Shown here in pieces: positions 42,591 to 52,270 of a DNA stretch of 64,000 nucleotides; the stretch's first letter is position 1, and each line of letters begins with the position of its first letter. The position numbers and the translations under genes were made by a program. Below the pieces are notes generated by a model. That model was not told the origin of the DNA. It saw only the letters and a list, made by a program, of their open reading frames with translations, and did no database searches. The stretch comes from Tanypteryx hageni (taxonomy: Eukaryota > Arthropoda > Insecta > Odonata > Petaluridae): NCBI GenBank assembly GCA_028673005.1, contig CM054118.1:61189401-61253400 (forward strand). The letters are read 5' to 3'.

Positions 42591-44215
42591 AATAGCTGAG
42601 AAGTATGAAGTACCGAAGACAACATTAGCGGAAAACATGAAGGGAAGCAGAAACTTCAAGCATGGAGGGCAATGCATTCTTAGTGATGGAGAAGAAAAGA
42701 AACTGGTAGAGGGGTTACTTACCTGTGCCAAGTGGGGTTTTCTGCTTTGATGTGTAGATGCAAGGGATGTCATCCAGTCTTAATTGAACCGTGAAGGGAG
42801 AGTAGAGAAACGTTTTCATGACAGTCAACCAGGAAAAGAGTGGTTGTATAACTTTATGAAGAGGTATCCAGAGCTCACGATTAGACTTACAGAAAATATA
42901 AAGCGAGCTCAAGATGAAGTAAATGAAAACATGCTAAATGATTACTTTGATAATCTAGAAATACCATTACAAAATGTTCCTCCATCAAATATCATTGACA
43001 AATCAAATTTTATGGGTGATCATGGTGGCCAAAATGTTATTGTTAAACAAGGGACCCGTCATCCGGAACGTGTAATTGAAAGTTCAAAAAACTCGACCAG
43101 CGTCATGATGGCAGGGTCCGGTGATGGAATCTTACTCCCACCCATGGTTTCTTACAAGGCAACATTTATTTATCCTACGTGGGCAGAGGGAGGCATAGAA
43201 GGTGCATGATTTGCAAGCAATACCTCAGGTTGGTTTAATATGCCCCTCTTTGAGGAGTACTTTTTGAAAATTTGTTTGCCCTATTTTCAGAGGCAAACGG
43301 AGCCTAAAGCTATGTTAGGAGATAAGTTGTCGAGCCATATCTCCACAGAAGTCATAAAGAAATGTCAAGAGAATATGTCATTTATATTACTCCCAGCACA
43401 CTCGACCCACCTAACACAGCCATTAGACAGACGTAGCCTTCTTTCGACCACTGAAAGCATCTTGGTGGTCAATCCTCTCCGAGTGCCATGTTTCACAGAA
43501 CATTAAGTCTGACTTTAAAGCTTGTGGTGTTTTTCCTCTAGACCGTGATCAGGTATTATCAAAAATTTCATGATGGAACAGGTAAAGCAATGAATCAGAC
43601 AAATTGTGGTTGGTTGGTTGAAATGCTGCAGGTAGTTTACACAGACAGTGGCAACAGAAATCTTCCCAAGTGCAGGAAAAGGTTGGCGATCAGATCTGGA
43701 CAAAGTGTAGAAAGTAGAGCCTAAAAAGGCTAAAGGGAAGAACAGCTGTAATGTGAGTGTAGTAGAAGCTAAGAAAATTATGATGGAGTAAGAAGAAGAC
43801 AACCCAGCATCTGTACCTAATGACCAAGAAGACAGCAGAGAGCATGATGATGGAACAAGTTCATCTTATAATAGAGATAAGGGAAGGGCAAGTAATGAGC
43901 CTGAAGAGGATGATGGTATGAGGGAAGACAATGTATTCCAAGAGAAAGATTTCATCCTCGCAGTTCACCACTGAATGTGATAAAAGGGAAAGAATTTATG
44001 TGGGACAAATTATTGACATTGAAAGTGAAAAAACAGAGGTGAATTTAATGAGGAAGAAAAAGAATTTGAAGATAAATTATTTTACATTCCGTGACATTCC
44101 TGATATTGACTATATCTCAAGAAATCAAATCATTGCTAAACTGAAAAGTGTTTATTTGAGAAGATGGCATATTGCCTTTACTTCTTTGCCAGTCAGTATT
44201 GCAGATGTAAATTAA
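42580..44215 (+). pseudogene. pogo/Tigger-type DDE transposase, decayed
   Basis: In order: an HTH segment (SIAEKYEVPKTTLAENMKGS); a second DNA-binding segment (WLYNFMKRYPELTIRLTENI); VPPSNIIDKSNFMGDHGG, where the usual DET catalytic triplet reads DKS; SVMMAGSGDGILLPPMVSYK; a stop at about 43207; SGWFNMPLFEEYFLKICLPY; LGDKLSSHIS around the second Asp; and LPAHSTHLTQPLD. A frameshift then leads to VAFFRPLKASWW. The C-terminal tail (43931-44215) has RIYVGQIIDIESEKTEVNLM and YFTFRDIPDIDYISRNQIIA, as in family C-termini. Several stops and frameshifts and the altered catalytic site mean it is dead. The usual role is cut-and-paste transposition at TA. Confidence 0.85.
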
Positions 44216-44289
44216 TTTGAAAGAAAAAGATCACAAAACTCTGTAAATGCAGTTAATAATGAATAAATATTTTTTTAAACTTAATATCT

Positions 44290-45555
44290 GTCCTGTTTCA
44301 CCCTGCTGTGCACTAGAATCTGTCCTACTACCAAAAATCACTTGCCCCAACTCCTGGGGTGAAGCAAGACAATTATAATCAAGAGAAAGGCAACCCGTGC
44401 CCCAGAAATTTTTGGCATACGGGATGGTCATTCAGAAGAATAAGAGACAATACACATGTAACCCTGATTTTATGGAAGTAATTTTCGTGAATATTTTCTT
44501 TAAAAATCCTCAAAACCTGTTCCGGTTCACCCCTCTATGGTACTTCCAATTTTTCCTTTCTTTCTCTCTGCCTCCCTCCCTTTCCCTTCCCTCCATCTCC
44601 CCTATTCTCTCTCCCTCTCTCACATTTCCCCTCTCTCATCCTTCTTCCCATTCTCCATCCTTCTCTTTCTTCTTCACATTCTCCATCCCTCCTATTCTCC
44701 AACCTCTCTACCTCCAACAATTCTCATCCCTTTTTCCCTCAGTATCCTTTTCATTCTCCCCTCAGCATGATATACGTAGATACAAATCTTACATACAAAA
44801 ACCATATTTATTTGTTAAATATTACGCTAGACAACTTTAGCAGGCCAAAATTATTTCAACACACTGGAACATACTATAATGTGAAATATATATTTTTTTA
44901 ATTTTCAGTTCATATAAAATAGTTTCATTAAAAAAATTTATTCGGTGAAGTGCAATATATCCCCACCTCAAAATATCGCCGCAAACGGACATTTATTTTT
45001 TAAATTACCATGTCGGCCCTAAATAAACAAATTCTGATTAGCTCATTTGGCATTACATATACACATTTCTGCCAAATTTCAATTTTCTATCTACATCCTT
45101 GATCGAGTTATTCGCGTTTTAATAAATTTACACTCAGATCAACGGGCAGACAACATAGCCTTTTATTATTTTTGTGATTCTTTTAAATCTCTCTCACCCT
45201 ATTTCCCAGACCGTCCCCAAGTCCTCCATTCTTCTACCTATCTCCCGTAACCTGTCGCCAAATCCTTCACTCTATACAATTTTTACATGGTCAGTTTGTT
45301 TATTAAAATATCCAGCACGTTCCGCAAAGACTTCTGCCAAACACAAAGGAGAAGGGTTAATAAATGTTTAACAAATATTATTGTTTTGATCGATGTGAAT
45401 GAAATAAGCTACTACAACACCTTAATGCAACAGGCAAATGTTCGCAGGATCCAAAATCTAACATATTAAAAGTAGAAGAGTTTTTATCATCTCTTACTAG
45501 TTTCGTAGAAGAAACAAGGAATAATTTTGAATTAACAGAAGAGGATTCCGAAACT
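44290..45555. other. Stretch with no recognisable gene
   Basis: It includes the C/T-rich tract at 44550-44760. Remaining open frames are short and without motifs. Confidence 0.4.
44550..44760 (+). repeat. Polypyrimidine (C/T-rich) tract
   Basis: Irregular C/T-rich sequence (CTCCATCC, TTCCC, CTCTCT), similar in texture to 7800-8050. Open frames across it on both strands are composition artefacts. Confidence 0.8.
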
Positions 45556-45561
45556 CTAATA

Positions 45562-45635
45562 CAATAAGTGCTCGATTTACATCGGGGATGCGTTCCAGGA
45601 AATCCCAACGTAAATCGAAACGACGTATATCGAAA
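45562..45635 (+). mobile_element. Tigger-like terminal repeat, left end of a possible 11.4 kb nested structure
   Basis: CAATAAGTGCTCGATTTACA follows TA (45560-45561) and is followed by AACGTAAATCGAAACGACGT. The matching end is at 56965-57012 (reverse complement CAGTAAGCCCTCGATTTACG, then TA). If both belong to one insertion, the Penelope-like array lies inside it. No transposase of this element was found. Confidence 0.55.
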
Positions 45636-46689
45636 AAGGATTTTCGTGGCCACTTTAATTCATGTATATACAAAGGCGGTAAGTTCTAAATAAGTATTTT
45701 GCGCCAAAATTCGAGGAAAACACTTGGCAGACTCTTTCTGATGAGGTTAATCTAACGTAAAATTAAAGCTATGAAGAAGATATCAGTGATTTGGCAGGAA
45801 TTTGTAGACTTAATTACATTTTTCTGCATTAAATATTTAGTCTACCTGGACATTAGTGACGGTCTGACAGCAATGCATTTAGCCTACGTATTTAACATTC
45901 GATTCTGTCGTAGTCGTTGCTATTACTTATTTGCCTTATTTTTTCGAAAGTTAGTAGATTATACGGTCGCCTATGCACAATACAACCCACATTCGTAAAA
46001 TAACTTCAATGATTGTTTAATTTTTACGACTGCGCGCGAAACAAATGAAGTTCTACCATGATCCTGAAAGAGGGCAGCACAAAAAGAATGGCGGTACCGT
46101 TTGAACAAGAGATTTCAATGTTAACTAATCTTTACACTACGTTAAGATACAACACAAAGACTGAATGTAAATTAACGGCCGCGATCAATACTCAAAGGTC
46201 TGTCTTCGTAATATTCGTTAACGTAAAAACTATAAAAACAAAACGCTCTTTTGATGATAGGAAAATATTTCAGCAAGAACAAAAATAGTGACTTCACTAC
46301 GGATCACACATTTTATTTGCTCTTAAACTTACAACATTCGTTAAATAAGGGAATTTTGATCGCACTTTATCAATCTTGGCCGTCCGTCAAATCTCCGTAC
46401 CGGTAGCTTTTTATAGGAAAAACACTTCATTAACATTTTTTTTTAATTTTCGTCAAACGCAAAAAATACGCCCAAAAATAAAATTTCAAACTTAACAAAA
46501 ATCAATTATGAGCGTATCTGTAATCACAAAAAGTTGCTTTGGTCTAGATGAGGAACAGTAGTGACACTGAGTACAATACGTACGTATCTAGAGATTTCCA
46601 GAGTGCTTGTGCGTGTGTGTTTCCTTTTTCTTTTTTTAGGCTAGTTTTTGACAACAGGTCCCTGTAGGCCATCATCGTCCTGCAAACTT

Positions 46690-46823
46690 GTAAGTATAAT
46701 TTTAATTTTCCTTATTTCTTATTGACGTGTGAGTGCCCTCTGGGTAAATTTACGGTTAAGGAGTTTTAAATTTTAATTCCAATCTGTACACCGTAGTCTC
46801 CATTTCCCTTTTTTAACGTTAAG
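46690..46823 (+). other. Candidate intron in the Penelope-like leader
   Basis: CTT|GTAAGT is a strong donor at 46690. A branch-like TTAAC inside the tract CCCTTTTTTAACGTTAAG offers an acceptor AG at 46822-46823, one base before the ATG at 46825. The same arrangement repeats in every unit. Short introns in the leader are known in Penelope of Drosophila. Splicing here is an inference from sequence only. Confidence 0.4.
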
Positions 46824-46824
46824 T

Positions 46825-49314
46825 ATGGCTTTCCGGCCTAAGGAGTTAAACCGTTTCCATAAAATCAAAACTCATATCCGCACTATTGGCGCAGATATAA
46901 AATTTCTCAAAGATTGCCGCAAACTAAATATCTTCCCGAATTTCACTAACATTTTTCCAAAAACCACAAATCCCATTGCTTCAAAAGCTATCCTCTTCGC
47001 CAAGAAAAAATGGTTAGACTTAGAAATCAAAAACTTTTATAGAAAACGATCCTCTCTTGAGTTAGAAGCATATGATTTGCACCTAAAAATAACCAAAAAT
47101 TTATCCGGTTTCGAAGTTCCCATATGGGACGATCATCTGAACAAAATTCAATCCGTGATACAACAAAAAGTCCAAAATAAAACTGACAGACTTCGCAAAA
47201 AATACTACTTTCTCACAAAAAATAACCAGAAAAACACTTCCTGCAATTCCAAACAAAACCAAGACAATGTAATAAACCTTACAGATACGACCTTCACCAA
47301 CGAAGAACTCTCCCTACTCGGAAAAGGACTTAAATACGCACTTCCATATAAAAACCCACCTATGGATGACATTGTGGCAGACATTGAATCTTCTATTAAA
47401 ACCCTATCAAATAACTGCAAGAATATCATCAGATCCACCGCATTATCACAGATAACAGAAAACATTGCCAAAAAAACGAATAAAAAACATAAACATTCCG
47501 AACACAACACCATCAAGTCTCTTAATAATAAAAATTGTTTTTACCTAAAGGCAGACAAAGGGAACACAGTAGTCATTATGCAAAAAGACCAATACTTCGA
47601 CAAAGTTGAGCAAATGCTAAATGAAGGGCCGTACACAAACATACTAAAAAATCCAATCAATAAAATGATATCAGAAACCTCCAAAATTGTTAAAACATGC
47701 ACCACACTCATCACGAAACAACTCAGCCTCCAACTTCACACCTCAAACCCCAGGGTTCCTAGGATGTATTGCTTACCCAAAATCCACAAAGACGGCATTC
47801 CCCTCAGACCCATTGTTTCGTCTATCAACAGCCCGACATATAAAATTTCACGTTGGCTTAATGACCAATTTAAACAATTTCCTATCAAACATGATTCAAA
47901 TATAAAAAACAGTCCTCATTTTATTAACGAAGTTAAAGACATAATACTACAGGACAGTGAAATTTTAGTTTCTTTTGATGTTTCTTCTCTCTTTCCTAGC
48001 GTTCCCATCAATGAAACATTACAATTCCTCGAAGAATGGCTCACCGATCAAAACTTACCATTAAAAACAGTAGATGAATTAGTACGACTAACACGCTTAT
48101 GCATGAACCAAAATTTCTTTCAAGTTAACAACAAGTTCTACCAACAAAATTACGGTACAACAATGGGAAACTCCCTTTCACCTTTCTTAGCCAACCTATT
48201 CATGGTTAACTTCGAGAAACAATGCAAAAACACTTTCAAATACTTCCCACGCTTATGGCTAAGATACGTTGACGATATTTTCGCGATTTTCGATACCTCC
48301 AATAATAACATAACTGATTTTCTACAGCAACTAAACGATCAATATCCTTCCATTAAATTTACACATGAAGTTGAAAAACAAAATACATTGCCATTTCTTG
48401 ACCTTCTCGTAAAAAGAGAAAACAACCAAATCAAGTTCGGGATTTACCGCAAACCCACACACACAGACACGTACATTCCCTCTGATTCCAACCACCATAT
48501 TTCACATAAATTAGCACCATTCCACTCAATGGTACATAGACTCTTACAGGTTCCTCTTTCTAAAGTTGATTTCCTCACAGAATTAAAATATATCAAAAAA
48601 TGCGCTAAAATCAATGGTTACGACCCTCAGATGATAGAGAATATTTTACACAAACACAAGCGCAGTCTTTCTTTGAAAAAACAGATTACTCTCACAGGCA
48701 CGCCCCCCAAAAAACCAAAATACGTAAAAATCCCCTTCGTCCCAGGCATCACAAACGGTTTATCAAACATCTTCTCAAAACAGAACCTTAAAGCAGTACC
48801 TGTGAATGAAAACAAACTCTCCAACTTACTACACAATCCAAAAGACACGATCCCGACTCTACAAAGATCCGGCATATACAAAATCGCTTGCACAGACTGC
48901 GAGAAAGTCTACATAGGGCAAACTAAACGGAAGCTAGAAACCAGGTTCAAAGAACACCTTGCACACTTCAAACACAATAGATTTAACAGGTCTAGCGTCG
49001 CAATACACATACAGGAAAACAATCACCCAATTAAAATCGAAAACATGTCTCTCTTAAAATCAACACAAACCGACTGGAAACTAGACGCTTACGAGAGTAT
49101 TTTCATTAACAAATTCAAAGAGACGGTTATGAATAACGACCGCGGACCTATCCCTTACTCACCCCTCTACTCGCTAACCGTTAAGAATTCCCCCACCCCT
49201 CTGCCCTCCTTTCACTTTTACCCGGAACACATAAATACACAAGACCAAACACAAACAATTCATACGACTTCAGCTACTGAAGATGGGAGCATAGCTCCCG
49301 AAATACGTATCTAG
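46825..49314 (+). CDS. Penelope-like reverse transcriptase with GIY-YIG endonuclease, unit 1
   Basis: 829 residues, intact. The N-terminal about 240 residues are basic and helical. The reverse transcriptase follows: KADKGNTVVIMQK (from 242), PRMYCLPKIHKDGIPLRPIV (from 312), SFDVSSLFPSVPI (about 383-395), GTTMGNSLSPFLANLF (from 444) and the catalytic YVDD (481-484), then FGIYRKPTHTDTYI. The C-terminal GIY-YIG nuclease has GIY (683-685), CTDC (689-692), YIG (696-698), the catalytic-type Arg and HL in RFKEHLAHFKHN, and a further H in AIHIQENNH. These make the Cys/His-bearing GIY-YIG type found in Penelope-like elements. The protein nicks target DNA and copies its own RNA there. ATG 46825 is the first in-frame start after the leader. 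The stop codon TAG begins the next unit. Confidence 0.95.
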   Translation: MAFRPKELNRFHKIKTHIRTIGADIKFLKDCRKLNIFPNFTNIFPKTTNPIASKAILFAKKKWLDLEIKNFYRKRSSLELEAYDLHLKITKNLSGFEVPIWDDHLNKIQSVIQQKVQNKTDRLRKKYYFLTKNNQKNTSCNSKQNQDNVINLTDTTFTNEELSLLGKGLKYALPYKNPPMDDIVADIESSIKTLSNNCKNIIRSTALSQITENIAKKTNKKHKHSEHNTIKSLNNKNCFYLKADKGNTVVIMQKDQYFDKVEQMLNEGPYTNILKNPINKMISETSKIVKTCTTLITKQLSLQLHTSNPRVPRMYCLPKIHKDGIPLRPIVSSINSPTYKISRWLNDQFKQFPIKHDSNIKNSPHFINEVKDIILQDSEILVSFDVSSLFPSVPINETLQFLEEWLTDQNLPLKTVDELVRLTRLCMNQNFFQVNNKFYQQNYGTTMGNSLSPFLANLFMVNFEKQCKNTFKYFPRLWLRYVDDIFAIFDTSNNNITDFLQQLNDQYPSIKFTHEVEKQNTLPFLDLLVKRENNQIKFGIYRKPTHTDTYIPSDSNHHISHKLAPFHSMVHRLLQVPLSKVDFLTELKYIKKCAKINGYDPQMIENILHKHKRSLSLKKQITLTGTPPKKPKYVKIPFVPGITNGLSNIFSKQNLKAVPVNENKLSNLLHNPKDTIPTLQRSGIYKIACTDCEKVYIGQTKRKLETRFKEHLAHFKHNRFNRSSVAIHIQENNHPIKIENMSLLKSTQTDWKLDAYESIFINKFKETVMNNDRGPIPYSPLYSLTVKNSPTPLPSFHFYPEHINTQDQTQTIHTTSATEDGSIAPEIRI
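49277..49311 (+). ncRNA. Hammerhead-like ribozyme core at the unit 1/unit 2 junction
   Basis: CTGAAGA (49277-49283), one unpaired T, helix II GGGAGC/GCTCCC with loop ATA (49285-49299), then GAAA (49300-49303). Helix III is the palindrome ATACGTAT (49303-49310), with cleavage expected after C 49311. Inner helix I is CTA (49274-49276) with TAG (49312-49314); AAACACA (49247-49253) with TGTGTTT (49339-49345) can extend it. Hammerheads are established in Penelope-like elements. The bulged T and loop-less helix III suggest weak activity as a monomer and possibly action as a dimer. It overlaps the last codons of the ORF. Confidence 0.6.
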
Positions 49315-49547
49315 AGATTTCCAGAGTGCTTGTGCGTGTGTGTTTCCTTTTTCTTTTTTTAGGCTAGTTTTTGACAACAGGTCCCTGTAGGCCATCATCG
49401 TCCTGCAAACTTGTAAGTATAATTTTAATTTTCCTTATTTCTTATTGACGTGTGAGTGCCCTCTGGGTAAATTTACGGTTAAGGAGTTTTAAATTTTAAT
49501 TCCAGTCTGTACACCGTAGTCTCCATTTCCCTTTTTTAACGTTAAGT

Positions 49548-52037
49548 ATGGCTTTCCGGCCTAAGGAGTTAAACCGTTTCCATAAAATCAAAACTCATAT
49601 CCGCACTATTGGCGCAGATATAAAATTTCTCAAAGATTGCCGCAAACTAAATATCTTCCCGAATTTCACTAACATTTTTCCAAAAACCACAAATCCCATT
49701 GCTTCAAAAGCTATCCTCTTCGCCAAGAAAAAATGGTTAGACTTAGAAATCAAAAACTTTTATAGAAAACGATCCTCTCTTGAGTTAGAAGCATATGATT
49801 TGCACCTAAAAATAACCAAAAATTTATCCGGTTTCGAAGTTCCCATATGGGACGATCATCTGAACAAAATTCAATCCGTGATACAACAAAAAGTCCAAAA
49901 TAAAACTGACAGACTTCGCAAAAAATACTACTTTCTCACAAAAAATAACCAGAAAAACACTTCCTGCAATTCCAAACAAAACCAAGACAATGTAATAAAC
50001 CTTACAGATACGACCTTCACCAACGAAGAACTCTCCCTACTCGGAAAAGGACTTAAATACGCACTTCCATATAAAAACCCACCTATGGATGACATTGTGG
50101 CAGACATTGAATCTTCTATTAAAACCCTATCAAATAACTGCAAGAATATCATCAGATCCACCGCATTATCACAGATAACAGAAAACATTGCCAAAAAAAC
50201 GAATAAAAAACATAAACATTCCGAACACAACACCATCAAGTCTCTTAATAATAAAAATTGTTTTTACCTAAAGGCAGACAAAGGGAACACAGTAGTCATT
50301 ATGCAAAAAGACCAATACTTCGACAAAGTTGAGCAAATGCTAAATGAAGGGCCGTACACAAACATACTAAAAAATCCAATCAATAAAATGATATCAGAAA
50401 CCTCCAAAATTGTTAAAACATGCACCACACTCATCACGAAACAACTCAGCCTCCAACTTCACACCTCAAACCCCAGGGTTCCTAGGATGTATTGCTTACC
50501 CAAAATCCACAAAGACGGCATTCCCCTCAGACCCATTGTTTCGTCTATCAACAGCCCGACATATAAAATTTCACGTTGGCTTAATGACCAATTTAAACAA
50601 TTTCCTATCAAACATGATTCAAATATAAAAAACAGTCCTCATTTTATTAACGAAGTTAAAGACATAATACTACAGGACAGTGAAATTTTAGTTTCTTTTG
50701 ATGTTTCTTCTCTCTTTCCTAGCGTTCCCATCAATGAAACATTACAATTCCTCGAAGAATGGCTCACCGATCAAAACTTACCATTAAAAACAGTAGATGA
50801 ATTAGTACGACTAACACGCTTATGCATGAACCAAAATTTCTTTCAAGTTAACAACAAGTTCTACCAACAAAATTACGGTACAACAATGGGAAACTCCCTT
50901 TCACCTTTCTTAGCCAACCTATTCATGGTTAACTTCGAGAAACAATGCAAAAACACTTTCAAATACTTCCCACGCTTATGGCTAAGATACGTTGACGATA
51001 TTTTCGCGATTTTCGATACCTCCAATAATAACATAACTGATTTTCTACAGCAACTAAACGATCAATATCCTTCCATTAAATTTACACATGAAGTTGAAAA
51101 ACAAAATACATTGCCATTTCTTGACCTTCTCGTAAAAAGAGAAAACAACCAAATCAAGTTCGGGATTTACCGCAAACCCACACACACAGACACGTACATT
51201 CCCTCTGATTCCAACCACCATATTTCACATAAATTAGCACCATTCCACTCAATGGTACATAGACTCTTACAGGTTCCTCTTCCTAAAGTTGATTTCCTCA
51301 CAGAATTAAAATATATCAAAAAATGCGCTAAAATCAATGGTTACGACCCTCAGATGATAGAGAATATTTTACACAAACACAAGCGCAGTCTTTCTTTGAA
51401 AAAACAGATTACTCTCACAGGCACGCCCCCCAAAAAACCAAAATACGTAAAAATCCCCTTCGTCCCAGGCATCACAAACGGTTTATCAAACATCTTCTCA
51501 AAACAGAACCTTAAAGCAGTACCTGTGAATGAAAACAAACTCTCCAACTTACTACACAATCCAAAAGACACGATCCCGACTCTACAAAGATCCGGCATAT
51601 ACAAAATCGCTTGCACAGACTGCGAGAAAGTCTACATAGGGCAAACTAAACGGAAGCTAGAAACCAGGTTCAAAGAACACCTTGCACACTTCAAACACAA
51701 TAGATTTAACAGGTCTAGCGTCGCAATACACATACAGGAAAACAATCACCCAATTAAAATCGAAAACATGTCTCTCTTAAAATCAACACAAACCGACTGG
51801 AAACTAGACGCTTACGAGAGTATTTTCATTAACAAATTCAAAGAGACGGTTATGAATAACGACCGCGGACCTATCCCTTACTCACCCCTCTACTCGCTAA
51901 CCGTTAAGAATTCCCCCACCCCTCTGCCCTCCTTTCACTTTTACCCGGAACACATAAATACACAAGACCAAACACAAACAATTCATACGACTTCAGCTAC
52001 TGAAGATGGGAGCATAGCTCCCGAAATACGTATCTAG
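49548..52037 (+). CDS. Penelope-like reverse transcriptase with GIY-YIG endonuclease, unit 2
   Basis: 829 residues, identical to unit 1 except for one substitution: TCT to CCT at about 51281, giving PLPKVDF in place of PLSKVDF between the reverse transcriptase and the nuclease. All catalytic motifs (YVDD, GIY, YIG, CTDC) are kept. It is preceded by a leader beginning at 49312 with the TAG that ends unit 1. Confidence 0.95.
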   Translation: MAFRPKELNRFHKIKTHIRTIGADIKFLKDCRKLNIFPNFTNIFPKTTNPIASKAILFAKKKWLDLEIKNFYRKRSSLELEAYDLHLKITKNLSGFEVPIWDDHLNKIQSVIQQKVQNKTDRLRKKYYFLTKNNQKNTSCNSKQNQDNVINLTDTTFTNEELSLLGKGLKYALPYKNPPMDDIVADIESSIKTLSNNCKNIIRSTALSQITENIAKKTNKKHKHSEHNTIKSLNNKNCFYLKADKGNTVVIMQKDQYFDKVEQMLNEGPYTNILKNPINKMISETSKIVKTCTTLITKQLSLQLHTSNPRVPRMYCLPKIHKDGIPLRPIVSSINSPTYKISRWLNDQFKQFPIKHDSNIKNSPHFINEVKDIILQDSEILVSFDVSSLFPSVPINETLQFLEEWLTDQNLPLKTVDELVRLTRLCMNQNFFQVNNKFYQQNYGTTMGNSLSPFLANLFMVNFEKQCKNTFKYFPRLWLRYVDDIFAIFDTSNNNITDFLQQLNDQYPSIKFTHEVEKQNTLPFLDLLVKRENNQIKFGIYRKPTHTDTYIPSDSNHHISHKLAPFHSMVHRLLQVPLPKVDFLTELKYIKKCAKINGYDPQMIENILHKHKRSLSLKKQITLTGTPPKKPKYVKIPFVPGITNGLSNIFSKQNLKAVPVNENKLSNLLHNPKDTIPTLQRSGIYKIACTDCEKVYIGQTKRKLETRFKEHLAHFKHNRFNRSSVAIHIQENNHPIKIENMSLLKSTQTDWKLDAYESIFINKFKETVMNNDRGPIPYSPLYSLTVKNSPTPLPSFHFYPEHINTQDQTQTIHTTSATEDGSIAPEIRI
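52000..52034 (+). ncRNA. Hammerhead-like ribozyme core at the unit 2/unit 3 junction
   Basis: Same sequence and pairing as at 49277-49311, shifted by one unit (2,723 bases). Predicted cleavage falls between 52034 and 52035, directly before the TAG stop of the unit 2 ORF. Confidence 0.6.
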
Positions 52038-52270
52038 AGATTTCCAGAGTGCTTGTGCGTGTGTGTTTCCTTTTTCTTTTTTTAGGCTAGTTTTTGACAA
52101 CAGGTCCCTGTAGGCCATCATCGTCCTGCAAACTTGTAAGTATAATTTTAATTTTCCTTATTTCTTATTGACGTGTGAGTGCCCTCTGGGTAAATTTACG
52201 GTTAAGGAGTTTTAAATTTTAATTCCAGTCTCTACACCGTAGTCTCCATTTCCCTTTTTTAACGTTAAGT

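Noticed and set aside
44397..44840. 147-codon Ser/Pro/Phe-rich frame
   Set aside because: Polypyrimidine tract artefact; the opposite strand is also open and Arg/Glu-rich.
47205..47516. 103-residue minus-strand frame repeated in each Penelope-like unit
   Set aside because: It is the antisense of the well-supported reverse transcriptase ORF and repeats only because the units repeat. It has no independent motif.
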